A stretch of DNA of 64,000 bases from Pollenia angustigena (Eukaryota > Arthropoda > Insecta > Diptera > Polleniidae): assembly GCA_930367215.1 (NCBI GenBank), contig OV884056.1, forward strand, positions 278,548,067-278,612,066, given 5' to 3'. Both the position numbers and the translations under genes were made by a program. A model generated the notes under the pieces. It was given only the letters and a program-made list of their open reading frames with translations, ran no database searches and had not been told where the DNA came from. Positions 12,236-23,354 of the stretch are shown in pieces (the first letter of the stretch is position 1; every line of letters begins with the position of its first letter).

Positions 12236-12806
12236 GGGGGGGGGAGGTGCTTAAATATCATGTGAGATAAGGCCATGATGGCTTTATCTCTCATTCAATA
12301 GGGAGATAAAGGCTTTTTTTTATTTTTTTTTTCATTTGAATGGGAGATAAAGCCATCATGGCCTTAGCTCACATTAGCAATATTAGAAAATGGCTTTATC
12401 TCCCATTTCAGTTCCGGAGACACTAAAGTTAAGTATTGAAATCTGGCTTCGCATAATAAAGTTTTTCTGCGTGCTTAGGGGTTTTTTCCTCCAGTAGGGC
12501 GCGGCAGGTGGCTTCGCTGAATAAAGTTTTCCTGCGTGCGTCACAAGATTAAAAAAAATGTTTACACCATGCATAGCAATATTCTGAAAAAAATATTGCT
12601 ATATCTCTCATTTCGCAAAATTTTAAATATGACCTTACTTTATTGCTCAATTGAATGGGAGATAAAGCCATAATGGCCTTATTGCCCAATCATTGAGAAA
12701 TAAGGTCATATTTAAAATAAGGCCATTATGGCTTTATTGCCCAATTGAATGGGAGATTAAGCCATAATGGCCTTATCTCACATGGTTTTAAAGCACCCCC
12801 CTCCCC
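12236..12806. mobile_element. Foldback element with 6-bp target duplication
   Basis: The direct repeat ATAGTA (12230-12235 and 12807-12812) brackets a 571-bp element. Its ends are G-rich on the left and C-rich on the right and pair with each other, followed by 'catgtgagataaggccat' on both arms in inverted orientation. The interior contains at least six copies of the imperfect palindrome AAGGCCATNATGGCTTT, often next to 'gggagataa'. A different pair of short repeats ('tggcttcgc...aaagttt..ctgcgtgc') sits in the centre (12443-12540). There is no open frame. It sits inside the dispersed repeat. Confidence 0.7.
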
Positions 12807-13048
12807 ATAGTACGCCTTAGCCCGTAACAAATTATGCTATTGTAATAAAATTTGGTACGTCACAGTTTTATAGCACTTAAAATCACACTGTTTAGTCTCG
12901 TGAAGATCTGTCCATAATTTACCATGGGCCCTATAAAAAGCCAGCTCTCGAACGAGGTCTAGTACGCGTAAGACCTCGGTTTTAGCTTTTACTTTAACAA
13001 TGTATTTATGCTTGAAGAAATTGCAAATTAAACATCATACTCGTACTT

Positions 13049-14244
13049 CATATACGAAAAGCGGTTGAACATATTATGAAGGATCAGATATTGTCATTTG
13101 TTCGCAATAGTATTGTTTCTTCGCAATATGCTTTTCGCCGTGGTCATAGTACTACATCTCTTTTACTTGGCCTAACTGATGACATCAGATGTCATTTGAA
13201 TGATAATAGGGTAGTGACCTTAGTTTCACTTGACTTGACTAAAGCATTTAATTCTGTTAACTTCCGAATTTTGATAAGGAAATTAAGGGAAATATTTAAT
13301 TTTTCCGCCACGGCTTGTAAGTTGATTTATTCGTATATGACGGGTCGTGTTCAGTTTGTAGATGTTAACAATGTATACTCTAATCTACTACATCTTACAT
13401 CTGGTGTACCCCAAGGCTCAGTTTTGGGACCCATTCTCTTCACGTTATACGTTTATGACTTATCAAGTTATATTGATAACCATATATGTAAATCATTTTT
13501 GTTCGCTGATGACGTATTACTTTTGTTTAATGGCGGGAAATCGGAAATTAATAATTTATGTTTAAATATCAATGATATTCGTCAACGTTTTCTATATTGG
13601 TCTAATGAAAATTGCCTATCTATAAATTCGTCAAAGACTAAAGCTCTTGCTTTTGGTTGAAGTGTCTAGGAATTTATTTAGATAAATGTTTAAACTTTGA
13701 GACTCATATTGATAACATTAGCTGGAAAATTTCAGGGTTAGTGCGGCAACTTTACTTTACGAATATTTATTTGCCACAACGAATTAAATTGCGTTTGGCT
13801 CATGCAGTTTTAATGCCACCGATCTAATATGGTCTTGAAGTTTTTTCTGGTTCAATGAATTATATAACCTCTAAGTTAGGTCATATCGCTAACACGGTTG
13901 TACGGTACGTTTATGGTGTTCGTAGGAATGATCACATATCTGAATATGTTAAACGCTTCATGGGCTGTTCTTTCGGAAATTTAATAACTTTACGTAACTT
14001 GGTGTTTTTCTATAAAATTATAAAAAGCGGGTTTCCCACGCAACTTTATTCCAAATTTCTTTTTTCCCATTCAACAAAGAACCCTCAAATTATATTGCCT
14101 AGAATTAACAATGCTTTATTTGAAAGGTCTTTTATTGTAAGAATTGCACGTCGTTGGAACACATTACCCATTGAGCTTCGTGTGTTTTCACAGTCAAATA
14201 ATGCCTTTCGTGTGAAAATTTTGGCTGTTCTTACGAACTTATAG
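13049..14244 (+). pseudogene. LINE reverse transcriptase pseudogene
   Basis: The first frame (13076-13660, readable from about 13049) contains 'SSQYAFRRGHST', 'SLDLTKAFNSVN', 'SGVPQGSVLGPILF' and the catalytic 'FADDVLL'. These are the central RT palm motifs. After 13660 the frame shifts, with an apparent deletion. 'LKCLGIYLDK' continues in another frame and is stopped at about 13827 (TAA). From 13855 to 14244 the C-terminal region reads cleanly to 'RRWNTLPIEL' and a stop. The endonuclease and the N-terminal RT fingers are missing. It cannot make an active protein. Confidence 0.8.
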
Positions 14245-14340
14245 TGAACAATTCTTCATACTTAATTTAAACGTGATGTTGCTTATATATTTATGGGATC
14301 AATTGTCTTTTGATATTTTCTATTTAATTCTACTTTTAAA

Positions 14341-14392
14341 TTTATATATATATATATATATATATATGTGTACATATATATATATATATATA
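14341..14392. repeat. (TA)n microsatellite
   Basis: An almost pure TA dinucleotide run, broken once by 'gtgtacata'. It lies in the 3' part of the LINE. Confidence 0.9.
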
Positions 14393-14550
14393 TTGATATT
14401 TATTTTGGTTTGGGACCTAGGGATTTAAGTAAAATTCTAAATTTAAATAATTTAAATATTTTTAGTATTAACTCAGGTATATTTCTTTGTAATATAGTTT
14501 ATTGGCCTAATGAGGCTTTTATATTACCTGCAATAAATTGAAATTGAAAA

Positions 14551-15280
14551 CTTTATACACAACAGCCTTCAACAATGACAAGGTATTTCAAAATTCTTAA
14601 AATTCAAAATAAGTACTAAGAAGAACAAATGTTATCTATATAACTCTAAAGTACACACCTTATTTGTGAGGCATAAACTGCAACCTGGGCCACTTGGATC
14701 TTGTATGTAGTTTCTTGTGGCTTTAGAAAAAACTCACACTAACGAGCCCCTGGGCAAGGCTGGGACTACTTTTATATGTATGGAGTTTTATGGCTACAGC
14801 AGGACCATTTTGTTGGGAAATAAAATAATTTTTCGAAAAAACAGAAACGGAAGAATTCTAATGTGTTGTGTATGCTTTTTAAAATGTTTCATTTTGATTT
14901 TATTAACTGCAGTACATATATTATAGGGAATGGCCTGACCAGGCCTAGGTGGATAAAATATGCACAACATTTTCATTTGGCCAATTGCGGAATTGAGGAA
15001 TACATAAAGTTTCGTTCTAAAATGCTTAGTAATTATATAAAAAAAAAACTAGAAAAATGTCAAAAAATTCCTAGCCAGGCCCAGGTATACACTTAGGGGC
15101 GAATAAAAGTACCTGAATTGAAACAAATAAAAAAATTGTATTGCATGAAAAAAATATATATGTTTATGTATGAAGTTTAACTTTGATATTTTCAAAACCG
15201 AAAACCGAACCGAAACCGACCGGTTTTAATCATTGTAAAACCGAAACCGCGGTTTCACATTTTTACGGTTTTTAGCAAAC
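14551..15280. other. Unidentified insertion between LINE and repeat remainder
   Basis: This DNA separates the LINE tail from the resumed dispersed repeat, so it is either an independent insertion or flanking DNA carried along. A block of CCGAAACCG-like words at 15195-15262 resembles the ends of other AACCGG-rich elements in this window (23180, 27950). The frames at 14717-15096 overlap on both strands and show no motif. Confidence 0.35.
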
Positions 15281-16618
15281 TCTAAAGAAATCACACTATC
15301 AAATATCAAAAACATCGCCTAAAAAAGCCTACTCTCAGAAAACAGTTTAGTAACCCTAAAACCTCAACGCATAATGTTTTTGTAGCAGAATTTGGTCTTT
15401 CGTAGTTTTAAAAGGTTTAAAATTACAGTAGAAAATGTCTTGAAAATCGGCCAATAATTTACCATATTCCCTATGTAATGCCCACTCTGGGAAATTATTT
15501 AAAAAAGCGTACACCCGTAGCAAATGTAGATATTGTGTTAAAATTTGGTCAAATTTAGCTACAAATTGCCGTAAATATTACCATGCAATTTTGATATAAT
15601 CGGTCCTTAATTTACGCTCAATTTCAAATTAAGCAGCCTTCTGAAGACCATTTTAAAACTATAAAACGATATAACAAATTTCACACTATTTTGAATTTTT
15701 TTTTTATATTTAGGGTTTTCATACCAGAAAACACTCTACAGAATTTTGTGATGATTTGTCCATAATTTACCATGGGTCTTATATAAATTCCCCTCACGCA
15801 AATAATTTTGGGTCGGTTAAAACTGTAACAAATCGTGATATTTTACTCAATTTGTTCAAATTAACAAAGTTATTTTCGGAAATACAAAGTTTATTATTAA
15901 AACGATTTCCGTATGACGTGTTAAATTCCCAATTTTTCATATTTGATAAATACACTGAAATTTAAGTTTTATATCACTACAAATAAAAGCATAAAGCTTT
16001 CTGATTGTCGGTCAATAATGTAACATAAATAGGTATAAACCGCAACTAATTTTTAGAACTGACATCCGTTTTTAATAAGGCCCTCGCCTGAAATATTCTT
16101 ACTGTCGGTGGATGGTATCAAAGATACGACTCAGCCGAATACAGCACTCTTACTAGTTTTTCTTTATTATAAATATATTTTAATCCCATCTCACCCACCG
16201 TACAGTGTAATCATCCTTATCATCATTATTGTCATCAAATAACTCAAGTCAACCTTTAAATAATAAATAAATAAATAATATATTGCAATTAACCAGCTAT
16301 AAAAAAGTCAAACGGAAGTGATTGGGCAATTGTTACTAATTGAAGGTGGAGAAACATAAACAAAAAAAAAAAAAAAAAAAATATAAAAAAATAAAAGATA
16401 CAGCAACAATAAATAAAAAATTTTAACCAAAAATGGCAAAAATAAAATCGTGCTGCCTGATTTCTGGAACAATAGATTGCAACAAAATCAACGAACATAA
16501 ATAATAAGAAATAAGAAACAGTTAACTTAAAAATTTAAAGGAAAATACACAACATAAAGGCCGTTTTAAACAATATTTTACAAATTAAAAAAAAGAAAAT
16601 CGATTTGTCGTCTTAACC

Positions 16619-16661
16619 ATGGAAGCCAAAATAACACAACAACATCAGCAGCACACAGAGA
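16619..16661 (+). CDS. Candidate host first coding exon
   Basis: An ATG in the context 'taaccATGG' begins a short open stretch translating as MEAKITQQHQQHTE. It meets a strong splice donor, AGA|GTGAGT, at 16661/16662. The ~150 bp upstream are A-rich with no ATG in frame and read like a fly 5' UTR. Gln/His-rich N-termini are common in fly regulatory proteins. Without splicing the frame ends after 33 codons. No gene name can be given. The Kozak-like start plus near-consensus donor is the only support, so this is an inference. Confidence 0.35.
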
Positions 16662-17390
16662 GTGAGTACCCAGAGTTTGCACTTCTGGTAAAACAACAAA
16701 AAGAAAAAAGACCTTGACTTCTTGGTATCACATGGAAGGCAAACAAACGAAGCTTCAAGAGTGATTAAGAAAATCTTTTTATGTCGTGAAAAGAAAAAAA
16801 ATCATTAAAAATATCAATAATAACACCATGTAAGTCTGGTAATTGTTAACAATTTTTCTTCTGAAGATTTATTATTTATTTCTCTTAAGAGTGGAAGTTG
16901 AATACAAATTTTAGAAATAAATATTTTCAATTGTATCTGAGATTACTTTAAGCCGATAATGACAACAAGAAAACTCAAAATTTATTCGTTTATTTACTTA
17001 TTTAAGTTATTTAACATCGCATCAATAAAGTTACAACAATTGCATCATTAAACCGATAAAATGTATAATAATACAACTTAACGAAAGAGTGAAGGAAGCA
17101 ACAACAATGACAATAATTTTACCAATTGTTTACACTACAACATCTTATGTCAGTTTATCTGCTATAAATAAATTGCAAGTTGAAATAACGTAGTATGTAA
17201 TTTTAAAATGAAAATCTCTATTAGTGCACAAACGCAATTACAGCGACAAGCGCTAAGATGCAAAAAACTGCACACATCGACAGATAAGAAATTGGTTGAC
17301 CAAGATTCATAATTTTCTAAAATTTGACTGATTCCTACCAACTAGCCTTTTGGGACTAGCGGCGTGGTTTAATGGTTAAAGCTGGCAATT
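16662..17390 (+). other. Stretch following the candidate donor, no feature
   Basis: If the 16619 exon is real, this would be the beginning of its intron. The sequence is AT-rich and unique-looking. The words 'gtggtttaatggttaaagc' near 17363 resemble a tRNA A-box, as in a SINE head, but no B box follows, so no RNA gene is called. Confidence 0.3.
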
Positions 17391-17699
17391 GTAGTGGCGA
17401 GGTATTTCGATGATGTCAGCATCGAAATAAAGCGAAGTAAAGTGCTGCCAAATAGATGCTACTTTGGAGTTAGCCGGCAGTTTGAGAACATAGCCCTATA
17501 TCGACGCATTCAAAAAAATTATACAACATGCTTAGTCTACATGCACTTTTTTATGGAGCTGAAACACGGGTACTGTGAGCTGTATGTGCGTTTGCGGTTG
17601 CTGGGCTAAATCGTTCAGCCACAAAGCCATTGGAAGACAACTACCACGGAAAACGTAGATGACTGAGACTCCGTTGTAAAGCCCAAGTGGAAGGAAACT

Positions 17700-18798
17700 T
17701 TGGAGACTTTGGTAAATCATTACCTAGAAAGCGACCGCCAGTATGGCTTTCTAAGATGTCGCTCCACTAGATACCTACTCGGACTGTTATCGGAAAAATT
17801 ATGCCGTTCCATTCACCATTTTGGCCAACGTAAGGTAATTGCTTTAGATATTTCCAAGGCGTTTGACAGAGTCTGGCATGGTGCAATCTTTTAACAACTT
17901 GTTGAATTTGCTGTCGGCGATAATTTCTCTCGCTTTACATCGAGCTTTCTCCAAAATCGCACTATATGAGTTGGTATGGATGGGGTTTCGCCAAAGATTC
18001 AATCAGAACTGCAGAAAGGTTCCATTATTTTTTCTACTCTATTTCTAATTTTTTTAACTGAACTTCTATGTCAAACTTTCAACACTATCTACTTTTTTGC
18101 AGATGACAGCAACCTTTCCCATTCGCATTTATTTGATTAAAGACAAACGTACAAACTTTAAGGCAAAATATGAATGATACGCTTGTTTGAGACCTTGATA
18201 TAATCTCGGAATGAGTTCGTGCGAATACGTTCGATTTTGTTGCAGAAATACCCAGAGTTGCATGCTGACGCATTAACACTTGACGGATCAAGGTGCCTTA
18301 TCTGTATATAGGGACGACGGTATAATTATTGAGCAATTAGTATCTGTTGATGTCCTGGGCATGAAAATACAATGTGATGTCCGATGGACTTAACATATAT
18401 TCAAGGTGTCAAAAGAAACATTCAAGTGCCTCCGTTTATAAAAATGGTGTAAGACTTCATTTGATCTCCTTATAATGGAATATAACTCTCATGTGTGGGT
18501 CGGTTCTTCAAAGTCTATTTTGGAACTTTCGACCGTGTGAAGGAGAGGGTGAATGAAAGGTATCCAATTTATTGACTCACTTGAGGACCGACGAAATGCG
18601 GGTTGAATCTGCCTGTTTTATCGTTTTACTGCAATAGCATGTGTTGTGAAGAAATTAGGGATCAGGTTCACGAAACCCGTACGTTTGTTCGATAATACAA
18701 GTTTTTTCTAAAGAGCCCATCCTTTTTTGGTCGATTTGCCGGTGCTTCGTACAACGCATTACAGGGAAAATTTGCTTTTTGAGCGGACTGTTTGTATG
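17700..18798 (+). pseudogene. Strongly decayed LINE reverse transcriptase
   Basis: Fragments in changing frames give 'ESDRQYGFLRCRSTRYLLGLLSE', 'VIALDISKAFDRVWHG' (about 17840), 'VGDNFSRF.SSFLQNRTI', 'FADDSN' (about 18098) and, near the end, 'FYCNSMCCEEI' and 'HYREN'. These are RT motifs plus a C-terminal block. Many stops and indels are present. It differs in wording from the LINEs at 6305, 13049 and 30458, so it is a separate family. The family could not be named with confidence. Its 3' end abuts the piggyBac-like MITE. Confidence 0.65.
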
Positions 18799-18803
18799 TT
18801 TAA

Positions 18804-19499
18804 CCCTCTAATGCTTAAGTCCGCCTCTAGGCGGGGTAGCAAAAAACCGTCATAAAATTGTTATTTTTGACAATATTAAATAATTCTAGATGCAAATCAA
18901 AGCTTATTTTATCAAAAACTTTTAATTCTTTGGCAACATTCTTACTAGTTTAGCAAAAAATATATTGTCATCTTGAATTTGAGCGAAAACGGTAATTTTT
19001 TATTCTTTGTGAAGAAAGTTATATTGTGCATCGAAAAAACAATTTTTCAAAGCTTTTAATTTTAATCGCTGCTGGATATGGATGTTTTTACTGAGCCCTT
19101 CTGGAGGCGGGCTTGGGCATTAACATAGAAAATACCGGGAAGAGCATTAATATTGTGAGTAGGAAAAATAATATTTAAAAGCTTAAGATCGTGCCAAAAA
19201 AATCACTGGTGGGTATCTAAACGTTTAATTGAAATAAATACATATAAATGGATGTTTCTTTTGAACCCGTCTGGAGGTGGACTAGGGAATTACACAGAAA
19301 ATGCCGGGATGTTAATCAAAAACGTATCTTAAATTATTACGATAATGCTCAACTGCGCCTCAAGGCGGACTTTATAGTTTGACCCCTTACAGGTCAACGA
19401 GTACTCAAAGAAAAAAACTGAAGTCAGATTCATGTTCTCACCCTAAAATTAGCTACGAAGGATTTTTTTATGGCAAACAAAAAATGTGGCATTATAGGG
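18804..19499. mobile_element. piggyBac-like MITE
   Basis: It is flanked by TTAA on both sides (18800-18803 and 19500-19503), the target of piggyBac elements. The inverted termini are CCCTCTAATGC on the left and, on the other strand from 19499, CCCTATAATGC. The interior carries four imperfect copies of a CCGCCTC.AGGCGG-like palindrome (about 18822, 19093, 19267, 19358). No transposase frame is present. It may have inserted into the 3' part of the adjacent LINE relic. Confidence 0.7.
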
Positions 19500-19524
19500 T
19501 TAATAAACCTCTTACTTTCAATGC

Positions 19525-20375
19525 TTTGGCATTAGCCAAAGTTTCCGAACAAGGTACTAGCATCGTGGTTATTAATAGACAACATTCCACAAAATATGGG
19601 CGGGATTAGAGAAGTGGGCGTAAAACAAATAAGATTTATTTATATCTTAAGAACTTTAAGAGAAAATTTGTCTAATATAAAATTTTCTTATAGTTTTACA
19701 AAATGATGTTCTATTTTCGGCAAATGATGGATTGTTATTGATTGAAAATAAATGTTTTTAATGAAGTATAAGGGGTTTCATTAAAAACAAGGAAGAGCGC
19801 TATATTCGGCTATGCCCCCACCATGGTTGGGAAAGAACAGAAGTTAATATATACGTGTATCTAAATATATGTATATATATATTTAGTATTAATCGCTGGA
19901 TGGCATTTAATTATTTGCACATGTTTGCGTGCTATTAAATATATTAAAAGATAAACTTGATTATAAAAATAGTAATTTTTGGGATTCCAGTATTTTGGTT
20001 ATAACTCAGCCATTTCTTAACTGATTTGACAGATTTATATACCGCCGTGTTGAAAACCCATTTTTCTATTTACTTGGGCTAATAAACTTGGACTCAGGAA
20101 GATCAATGATTCCCGATAATGGGTATTTAAAAAAAAACTTTATTTTGGTTATAAGTTTTTCGTATCTGAACCGATTTTTCCGAAAATATTTCCTTCTAAA
20201 GATTTTCGATCTTCTGATAACCATTGGCCATATGACAGCCCAAAAAGTCAGGTTTTTAAAAAATTTTTTATATTTTTTGTACGGGAGGTACCACGTCTAA
20301 TCCCGCCCACATTTTGTGGGATGCTTTGGTTTGAAAACCTTAATGTTTGTACCAAATTTGGAAACTTTGGCTCTT
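19525..20375. repeat. Inverted repeat pair
   Basis: The arm at 19525-19620 ('ccacaaaatatgggcgggat', 'gccaaagtttcc') is the inverted counterpart of 20293-20371 ('atcccgcccacattttgtgg', 'ggaaactttggc'). The ~670 bp between the arms has no gene. This could be a MITE with long subterminal repeats or two opposed copies of one repeat. Target duplication not identified. Confidence 0.45.
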
Positions 20376-21472
20376 TCTTTTCTCCAGGTATACAGAAAAA
20401 AGTGATAAAAAATACAACAACAAGGGATTTTTAAAAAAAATTTGAGGTAGTCGTGGTTTTTTGCTCATATCTCAGCCATTTTTAGACCGCTCTGGCTGAA
20501 TTTCAATTGCAAAATTGTTATAAGCATACCTACCTGACATAAATATCTGGAGGCTTCGATAAACCCACTTCAACAGACAGACGGATTTTAACTTCCTCTC
20601 TCATAAGAATCCAGAATTTATTTGCTTTATAGGGTCTAAGAACAATATTGTAGAAATTAAAAACGGAATGACAAATAACATATGGGTTATTCCAAAGTGT
20701 TGAACGTGACAGTCGTACGCATCAAAAATGCAATAACATTTTAAACAAAAAATATTTTTACGTTTTCTTAACCCTTATTAAATTATAGCACTAAGAAAGC
20801 ACTGTTATCTATGCTAAAGTTTATGAAGGGCGCGATTCTAGCTCAAAGATAATGGCAAAATAAGTACCGGTTCGAACTTGAAAAAAGCAGAAGTAGTTTT
20901 TGTGGCCGTGTATAAAAAGGCGTAATTCAGTGAAACCTGGCACAATTTTTTAGTCAAACTATTCTCAGAATTTTACGTAGCAATGTAACATTAAAATGTC
21001 TTGGTTTGATTCCAAAATCTTCTGTATTTTCTTTTTTTTTAAGCCAAAATCTGGGTCGATACGTGACGTTTCGAACGTGAAATTGTTTCCGTTATAATTT
21101 AACTGAATAATGATCAAAATATCATAAAAATTTACCGTTAATCCGAATAACATATTTCTCTTTGAACTCTTCCTTAGATTACAGACCATGTAAGAACATT
21201 TTTTTGGAATAATTTTTATCAAATATCACCTCTTTTAAGAAAAATAAATATTAAAGAAAACATACAATAAAACATTTTCACATATAAGAAATTACGTTTG
21301 CACAACTTTGCAGGCTGATTGTTCATCTAAGTGAACAAATTTATGAGTAAATTTATAAAATTAGTAAAATCTAAATATTTCTCTATAACAATATCGTAAA
21401 ATAATCAGCTTTTAATAACCTTTTGACGGAAATGCCCATATACCCTTGTACCCTCGATGAAGGGTATACAAA
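19785..21472 (-). repeat. Dispersed ATACCC-family repeat, reverse orientation
   Basis: On the minus strand the copy would start in 'gtatacccttcatcgagg' (21450-21470) and end in 'gccgaatatagcgctcttcc' near 19790-19810, matching the family end 'gccgaatatagcactctaac'. The interior is too diverged to align by eye and overlaps the inverted pair above. Only the two ends support the call. Confidence 0.35.
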
Positions 21473-22560
21473 AGCGATATTTTGTTATTACTTTTATTAA
21501 ATACTTGTTCGAAAACAAATTTAAAACACATATGTTTTTAAAAACCGATAGCAATTATTTTTTTTAACACTTTAATTAATATCTTATATAAACGCCAATT
21601 TTCTTCTTTATTAGTTTTTTATTTCTTAATTTTTCCACACATTTCATTTAAACGTTTTTATGTAAAATACTTCTCATACAACGCCTATCGCCCACATTGT
21701 CATTTAGCACTTGCATCTTGCAGTTACTCAACTCAAGTATCTTTATATTACAGTGCTTTTATCTATTTACTTACATGTGAATGTGTCTGTCTGTTAATGA
21801 TGATTATCTTTAGCATTGGCATTGTCTTACATGTTTGAATTTATGAGTGAAGGACGGGCGGACATGTTTAAAAAGAAAATCTTTACCCACAGAGTTCGAA
21901 AAACTCTAATGTTTTGTTACTAACAACCATGACATAAAATAAAATATTTAACAAAATAGCATAATAAACAAAGTAATAGGAAAAAAAAGCAAAGTTTTAA
22001 CATATAAATGATCCAAATGATGATAATGATGATGATGGGGTGTAAAGATATTTAAAGGAATAAAATCGCAGAAAATTTACTTGTGCGATAATTTTTATCA
22101 CAAATCACAAATTATCACAAGTTCCCTTTAACCTAAAAGTGAAGGATAACATAAAGAGACTTTTGTCGTAAGGTTTAGATTTGAGATTGCCATATTATAT
22201 TCACATATTTGTTATATATGGCAACTCCAAGTATACGTATATTTTGTAAATTAATAACAAACTCGAATTTTGACAAAAAAGTTACAAAACGTTAAATTCG
22301 CGTGTACGCGGTTCTTCATTACTATTTTCCATTATTAAAAAATATTTGTGGACACAAAAATTTAATATGAGAAAAGTTAAAGATTGTACGTAGTTGCCAG
22401 TTCGTATTTTTATTTTGGCAAAACTAATCGGTATTTACTTTAGTATTGCCACATTTTTAAAAATGTTAAGTTTATTTTATAGTTGAAGGTAACTTTATTC
22501 CTCACTAGTGCTAAAGGTACCATTAACTATTTCGATCTTTAAAGGTTAGTCGTGAAAACG
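21473..22560. other. AT-rich stretch, no feature
   Basis: No gene, RNA or clear repeat seen. ATGATGATG-type runs occur near 22018-22037. Confidence 0.5.
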
Positions 22561-22561
22561 G

Positions 22562-22789
22562 GCCTTAGGTAAGTTTTCACAACATGCCGATAGCTAAAGT
22601 TTGGATTTAATCGGCCGTATAAAAAGGGTTCCTTTATTACAACTTAACTTTAATCTACCAGCTAGGATGAACCTTAATTTACTTTGTCGCTCACTTTAGG
22701 TTAAAGTAAAGTTTTAATAACGAAACACTTTTTATAAGGCCGGTTAAAGTCTACTTTTAGCTATCAGAAAGTTGTGAATACGGGCCTTA
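22562..22789. mobile_element. Foldback MITE
   Basis: The two halves are inverted copies. The left reads 'gttttcacaacatgccgata' then 'gctaaag', with 'cggccgtataaaaag' further in. The right, on the other strand, gives 'gtattcacaactttctgata' then 'gctaaaag', with 'ccggccttataaaaag'. The loop is near 22670. Non-coding. Outer ends share GGGCCTTA. Confidence 0.55.
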
Positions 22790-23148
22790 AGGTACGGTCA
22801 CATATGTAAAATATTTTCCCAATTTTTGTTTGACTGTGTTCTCCTAAAATTTGTTTAAAACCATAAAAATTTTATTTTCTGGTCACACTATGCCCATTTT
22901 TGTATGTTCAAACAGATTTTAAATAGCGACAAATAAAATATGGGAAAACATGTTTGCCGTGTGTTCACATATAAAAATATTTGCCTAAAAATAAATACTT
23001 GAAAATATTGTCAAAAATAAATAATTAATAAATCAAATTACTATCAAGCATGTTCTGAAAATCATTTTTTCGTAAAGTGATTTTAAATCGCTAAAAAGGT
23101 GTTCTGCACACACAAATTTTTGAAATCTCGTGATTTAAAACCAGTTTG
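22790..23148. other. Repeat-like flank without gene
   Basis: It starts 'ggtacggtcacatatg', which is the inverted counterpart of 'catatgtgatcgtacc' at 30365-30380. The two are probably ends of one MITE family, and neither copy is delimited. The part next to 23148 ('gaaatctcgtgattt') pairs with 'gatttcaaatcac' beyond 28091, the DNA into which the hAT-type element was inserted. Confidence 0.35.
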
Positions 23149-23354
23149 CTTACAGCTAGGGTGATCGATTATTCAATAACCGGGTTTCGAATATTCCGAA
23201 TATAACCGGTTAACCGGTTTTAATTAGAATACATAAAAATACAAACATCAAATTAGATTTTGTAATAAAAACTTAAATAAAATAAAAACAAAGCAATTCA
23301 CGAAGGTAAGGAACCAACAAAATACATAGATATGACTTAAGGTTTGTTCAGACG

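Larger units (their letters stand above)
12975..14550 (+). mobile_element. 5'-truncated LINE (non-LTR retrotransposon)
   Basis: The element interrupts the dispersed repeat just after 'tagtacgcgtaag'. It ends in a short tandem tail 'attgaaattgaaa' near 14535-14548. The 5' end is truncated inside the reverse transcriptase. The C-terminal layout (ARYVYG-like block, then RxxWNxLP) is shared with the LINE at 30425-32685, which suggests the same broad group. Confidence 0.65.
11150..16163 (+). repeat. Dispersed ATACCC-family repeat, split by several insertions
   Basis: Segments of one repeat copy appear in order. The 'catctcagaccc...aaagtatatatattctg' start is at 11172 and 'tctgtctgcccgcctgttga' at 11249. 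'tttcgtgaagat' units with 'ccataatttacca' are at 12193 and 12899. Further units run 15320-15790, and the family end 'ctgtcggtgga...gccgaatacagcactcttac' is at 16110-16155. The same order is found uninterrupted at 32687 and 47249. The gaps between segments are younger insertions (mariner type 11320-12165, foldback 12236-12806, LINE 12975-14550, and unidentified DNA to 15270). The left end is worn and approximate. Confidence 0.6.

Noticed and set aside
17340..17400. tRNA-like words (gtggtttaatggttaaagc)
   Set aside because: No B box and no cloverleaf pairing could be drawn.
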